In this document: positions 62,625-64,000 of the stretch, one piece after another
Layout: every line of letters starts with the position of its first letter
Position numbering within the stretch: the first letter of the stretch is position 1
Assembly: GCF_015693305.1 (NCBI RefSeq)
Contig: NZ_CP065138.1
Coordinates: 806,001-870,000, forward strand
DNA: 64,000 bases
Source of the DNA: Sphingobium sp. Cam5-1
Lineage (GTDB): Bacteria > Pseudomonadota > Alphaproteobacteria > Sphingomonadales > Sphingomonadaceae
Direction of reading: 5' to 3'
The notes under the pieces: generated by a model
The model's database searches: none
What the model was told of the DNA's origin: nothing
The model's input: the letters and a program-made list of their open reading frames with translations, nothing else
Position numbers and translations under genes: made by a program

Positions 62625-63026
62625 ATGATGGTTCGCATTTCAAGATTGCTGCTGGAACAGATCATGTCTCACGCGGGGAGCAGCACTGACGAAGTCTGCG
62701 GGTTGTTGCTGGGGCATTCCGGCTGCATCACGCAAGCGCGCCCGGCAGCAAATGTCGCGCCTGATCCGGCTAGGCATTTCGAACTTGACCCTGCGGCGCT
62801 CCTTGCCGCCCACAAGGCCGCGAGAGCGGATGGGCCAGCCGTGATGGGTCATTACCACTCGCACCCTGGCGGTTGCCCTGAACCATCCGCCACCGACGCG
62901 GCCTGCGCGGCCCCCGACGGCAGCCTGTGGCTTATCATAGGTCATGGGAAGGCGCGGCTTTGGATCGCGAGCATGGGGCGGTCGGAAAAGGTGACATTTT
63001 CCGAGGCAATGCTCGACATCATGTGA
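62625..63026 (+). CDS. JAMM/MPN-domain metalloprotease
   Basis: About 133 residues (starts 62625 or 62628). Zinc JAMM motif: Glu in STDEVCGLLLG, then GHYHSHPGGCPEPSATD (H-x-H and S/D). Bacterial stand-alone JAMM proteins cleave isopeptide or C-terminal peptide bonds, for example on ubiquitin-like sulfur carriers or NlpC/P60 substrates; the substrate here is unknown. It is followed 90 bp later by chpT. Confidence 0.85.
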   Translation: MMVRISRLLLEQIMSHAGSSTDEVCGLLLGHSGCITQARPAANVAPDPARHFELDPAALLAAHKAARADGPAVMGHYHSHPGGCPEPSATDAACAAPDGSLWLIIGHGKARLWIASMGRSEKVTFSEAMLDIM

Positions 63027-63116
63027 GGCAAAGGCGGCAGGCCGGGGTTGCATCATCTGGCCCGGCAGCGCATTAGCCTGTCATTCCTTCCAGTTATTCC
63101 GGCGGCAGAACCCTTC

Positions 63117-63761
63117 ATGACCAACCCGACCGACAGCATCGAATTTGCCAGCTTGCTTTGTTCGCGCCTGTGCCATGATCTGTTGAGCCCGGTTGGTGCC
63201 CTTAACAACGGCCTGGAGCTGATGGCGGATGAAACCGACCCCGAAATGCGCCAGCGCTGCCTCGATCTTCTAGCCGACAGCGCGAAAACTTCAGCCAACA
63301 AGTTGAAATTCTTCCGGCTTGCCTTCGGGTCGGCGGGCGGCTTCGGTGACGCGGTGCCCACGCACGAAGCCCGCGTGGCGATCGAGGGCATGTTCGCGGC
63401 GGGCCGGGTAAAGGTTGGCTGGCTTGTCGATGACGACATGCTGGACAAGCTGCCCGTCAAGGTGTTGCTGAACCTCGCCCTCATCGCGGGCGACGCACTG
63501 GTGCGCGGTGGCCAACTGGACATCGGCGCCGAAAAGCGGCCTGGCGTGACGGAAATCGTGGTCCGTGCCGAAGGTCCCAAGCTGGTGCTGGACCCCGATC
63601 TTCGCGCTGCTCTAGCAGGAACGCTCCCGGAAGACAGCCTCGCGTCCCGCACAGCGGCCGCGTGGATGATCCGCAGCCTGGTGACGAGCGCGGGAGGGGA
63701 GGTCGCGCTATCCCCCGCCGGAGAGCCTGTGCTGCTCTTCGGGGCCTCTATCCCCGGATGA
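63117..63761 (+). CDS. chpT: Histidine phosphotransferase ChpT
   Basis: 214 residues from ATG 63117. The phosphoacceptor region CSRLCHDLLSPVGALNNGLELM has the conserved His (H20), and the C-terminal Bergerat-like half (SLVTSAGGEVALSPAGEPVLLFGASIP) matches the pseudo-ATPase domain. Relays phosphate from CckA to CtrA and CpdR in the alphaproteobacterial cell cycle. Confidence 0.93.
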   Translation: MTNPTDSIEFASLLCSRLCHDLLSPVGALNNGLELMADETDPEMRQRCLDLLADSAKTSANKLKFFRLAFGSAGGFGDAVPTHEARVAIEGMFAAGRVKVGWLVDDDMLDKLPVKVLLNLALIAGDALVRGGQLDIGAEKRPGVTEIVVRAEGPKLVLDPDLRAALAGTLPEDSLASRTAAAWMIRSLVTSAGGEVALSPAGEPVLLFGASIPG

Positions 63762-63787
63762 AGTTGTCCTGATCCGGCGCCGCCTGT

Positions 63788-64000
63788 TCAGGTGCGGATA
63801 CTTCCCGACTGTTCTTCGGGTATGAAGAAACGGTTCGGCCCCTGATCGGCATCCGGGCCAAAGGGCTTCAGGCGATTATCGAACGCCTTGTAACCCGCTG
63901 CCGCCATCAGGCGCATCACGGCGTCTTCCTGATTGGTGACTTCCACCATCAATTTGGGCCGGTCGCGGGCCAGGCATTCGGTCATGCCGCTCAATGCCAT
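63788..64000 (-). CDS. Probable FkbM-family methyltransferase, partial
   Basis: Only the last ~70 residues lie in the window: ECLARDRPKLMVEVTNQEDAVMRLMAAAGYKAFDNRLKPF...NRFFIP. The PKLMVEV strand and V..LMAAAGY pattern resemble the C-terminus of SAM-dependent FkbM methyltransferases. The N-terminus and Rossmann motifs are beyond position 64000, so the call is tentative. Confidence 0.6.
   Translation of the reverse strand: MALSGMTECLARDRPKLMVEVTNQEDAVMRLMAAAGYKAFDNRLKPFGPDADQGPNRFFIPEEQSGSIRT

Overview
The window is a GC-rich chromosomal segment of an alphaproteobacterium, most likely a sphingomonad (Sphingobium, Sphingomonas or a close relative). The evidence is the Entner-Doudoroff set (glk, edd, zwf, pgl), the CckA-pathway phosphotransferase ChpT, a MucR regulator, RpoH, the nfuA-tsaB-rimI-mucR-fur-plsC-miaB-phoH-ybeY-corC block, and several families of dispersed palindromic repeats of the kind common in sphingomonads. 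Four tRNA genes are present (Leu-CAA, Thr-TGT, Arg-CCG, Leu-TAG). There is no rRNA and no CRISPR array.

Layout. 0-7.4 kb, minus strand: central sugar metabolism (glk partial, edd, zwf; then after tRNA-Leu an aminotransferase, pgl and galE). 7.6-11.2 kb: a fatty-acid beta-oxidation pair (multifunctional enoyl-CoA hydratase/3-hydroxyacyl-CoA dehydrogenase and thiolase) behind a palindromic operator. 11.3-16.0 kb: MFS exporter, MobA-like nucleotidyltransferase, folE with a pteridine-reductase-like SDR, and a crotonase. 16.0-16.6 kb is gene-free but carries DnaA boxes and a strong terminator. 17-24.7 kb: rarA with an unknown partner, a glycosyltransferase, small conserved genes, RNase R and a universal stress protein. 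24.9-28.7 kb: pyruvate dehydrogenase E2, a thioesterase, E3 and a PAP2 phosphatase. 28.7-38 kb, minus strand: DUF2142 membrane protein and the conserved housekeeping block. 38-43.9 kb: PPOX-fold protein, RhlE-type helicase, M16 protease and Ogt.

44.0-50.3 kb is a decayed mobile region. It ends at the 3' end of tRNA-Arg with the remains of a tyrosine integrase. It holds a truncated Wadjet JetD nuclease subunit, an internally deleted IS3-family element with perfect ends, two directly oriented remnants of one IS5-family element on either side of two Rieske oxygenase alpha-subunit genes, and a second broken IS3-family element. The Rieske pair is the only intact cargo. 50.4-64 kb returns to core genes: nth, dapB, cobB, an ECF sigma/FecR-like pair, tig, a GT2 glycosyltransferase, clpP-clpX, mtgA, rpoH, rluD, a JAMM-domain protein, chpT, and the end of a probable FkbM methyltransferase.

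The least ordinary features are the mosaic island with its JetD relic and orphan Rieske genes; palindromic repeats inserted in frame inside two protein genes (RNase R and PAP2 phosphatase); the gene-free segment at 16.0-16.6 kb; and a truncated FecR-like anti-sigma gene overlapping its sigma factor by about 100 bp. No complete new defence or metabolic system can be read out of the window with certainty. All functional calls are by reading motifs in the translated sequence; no database search was run.
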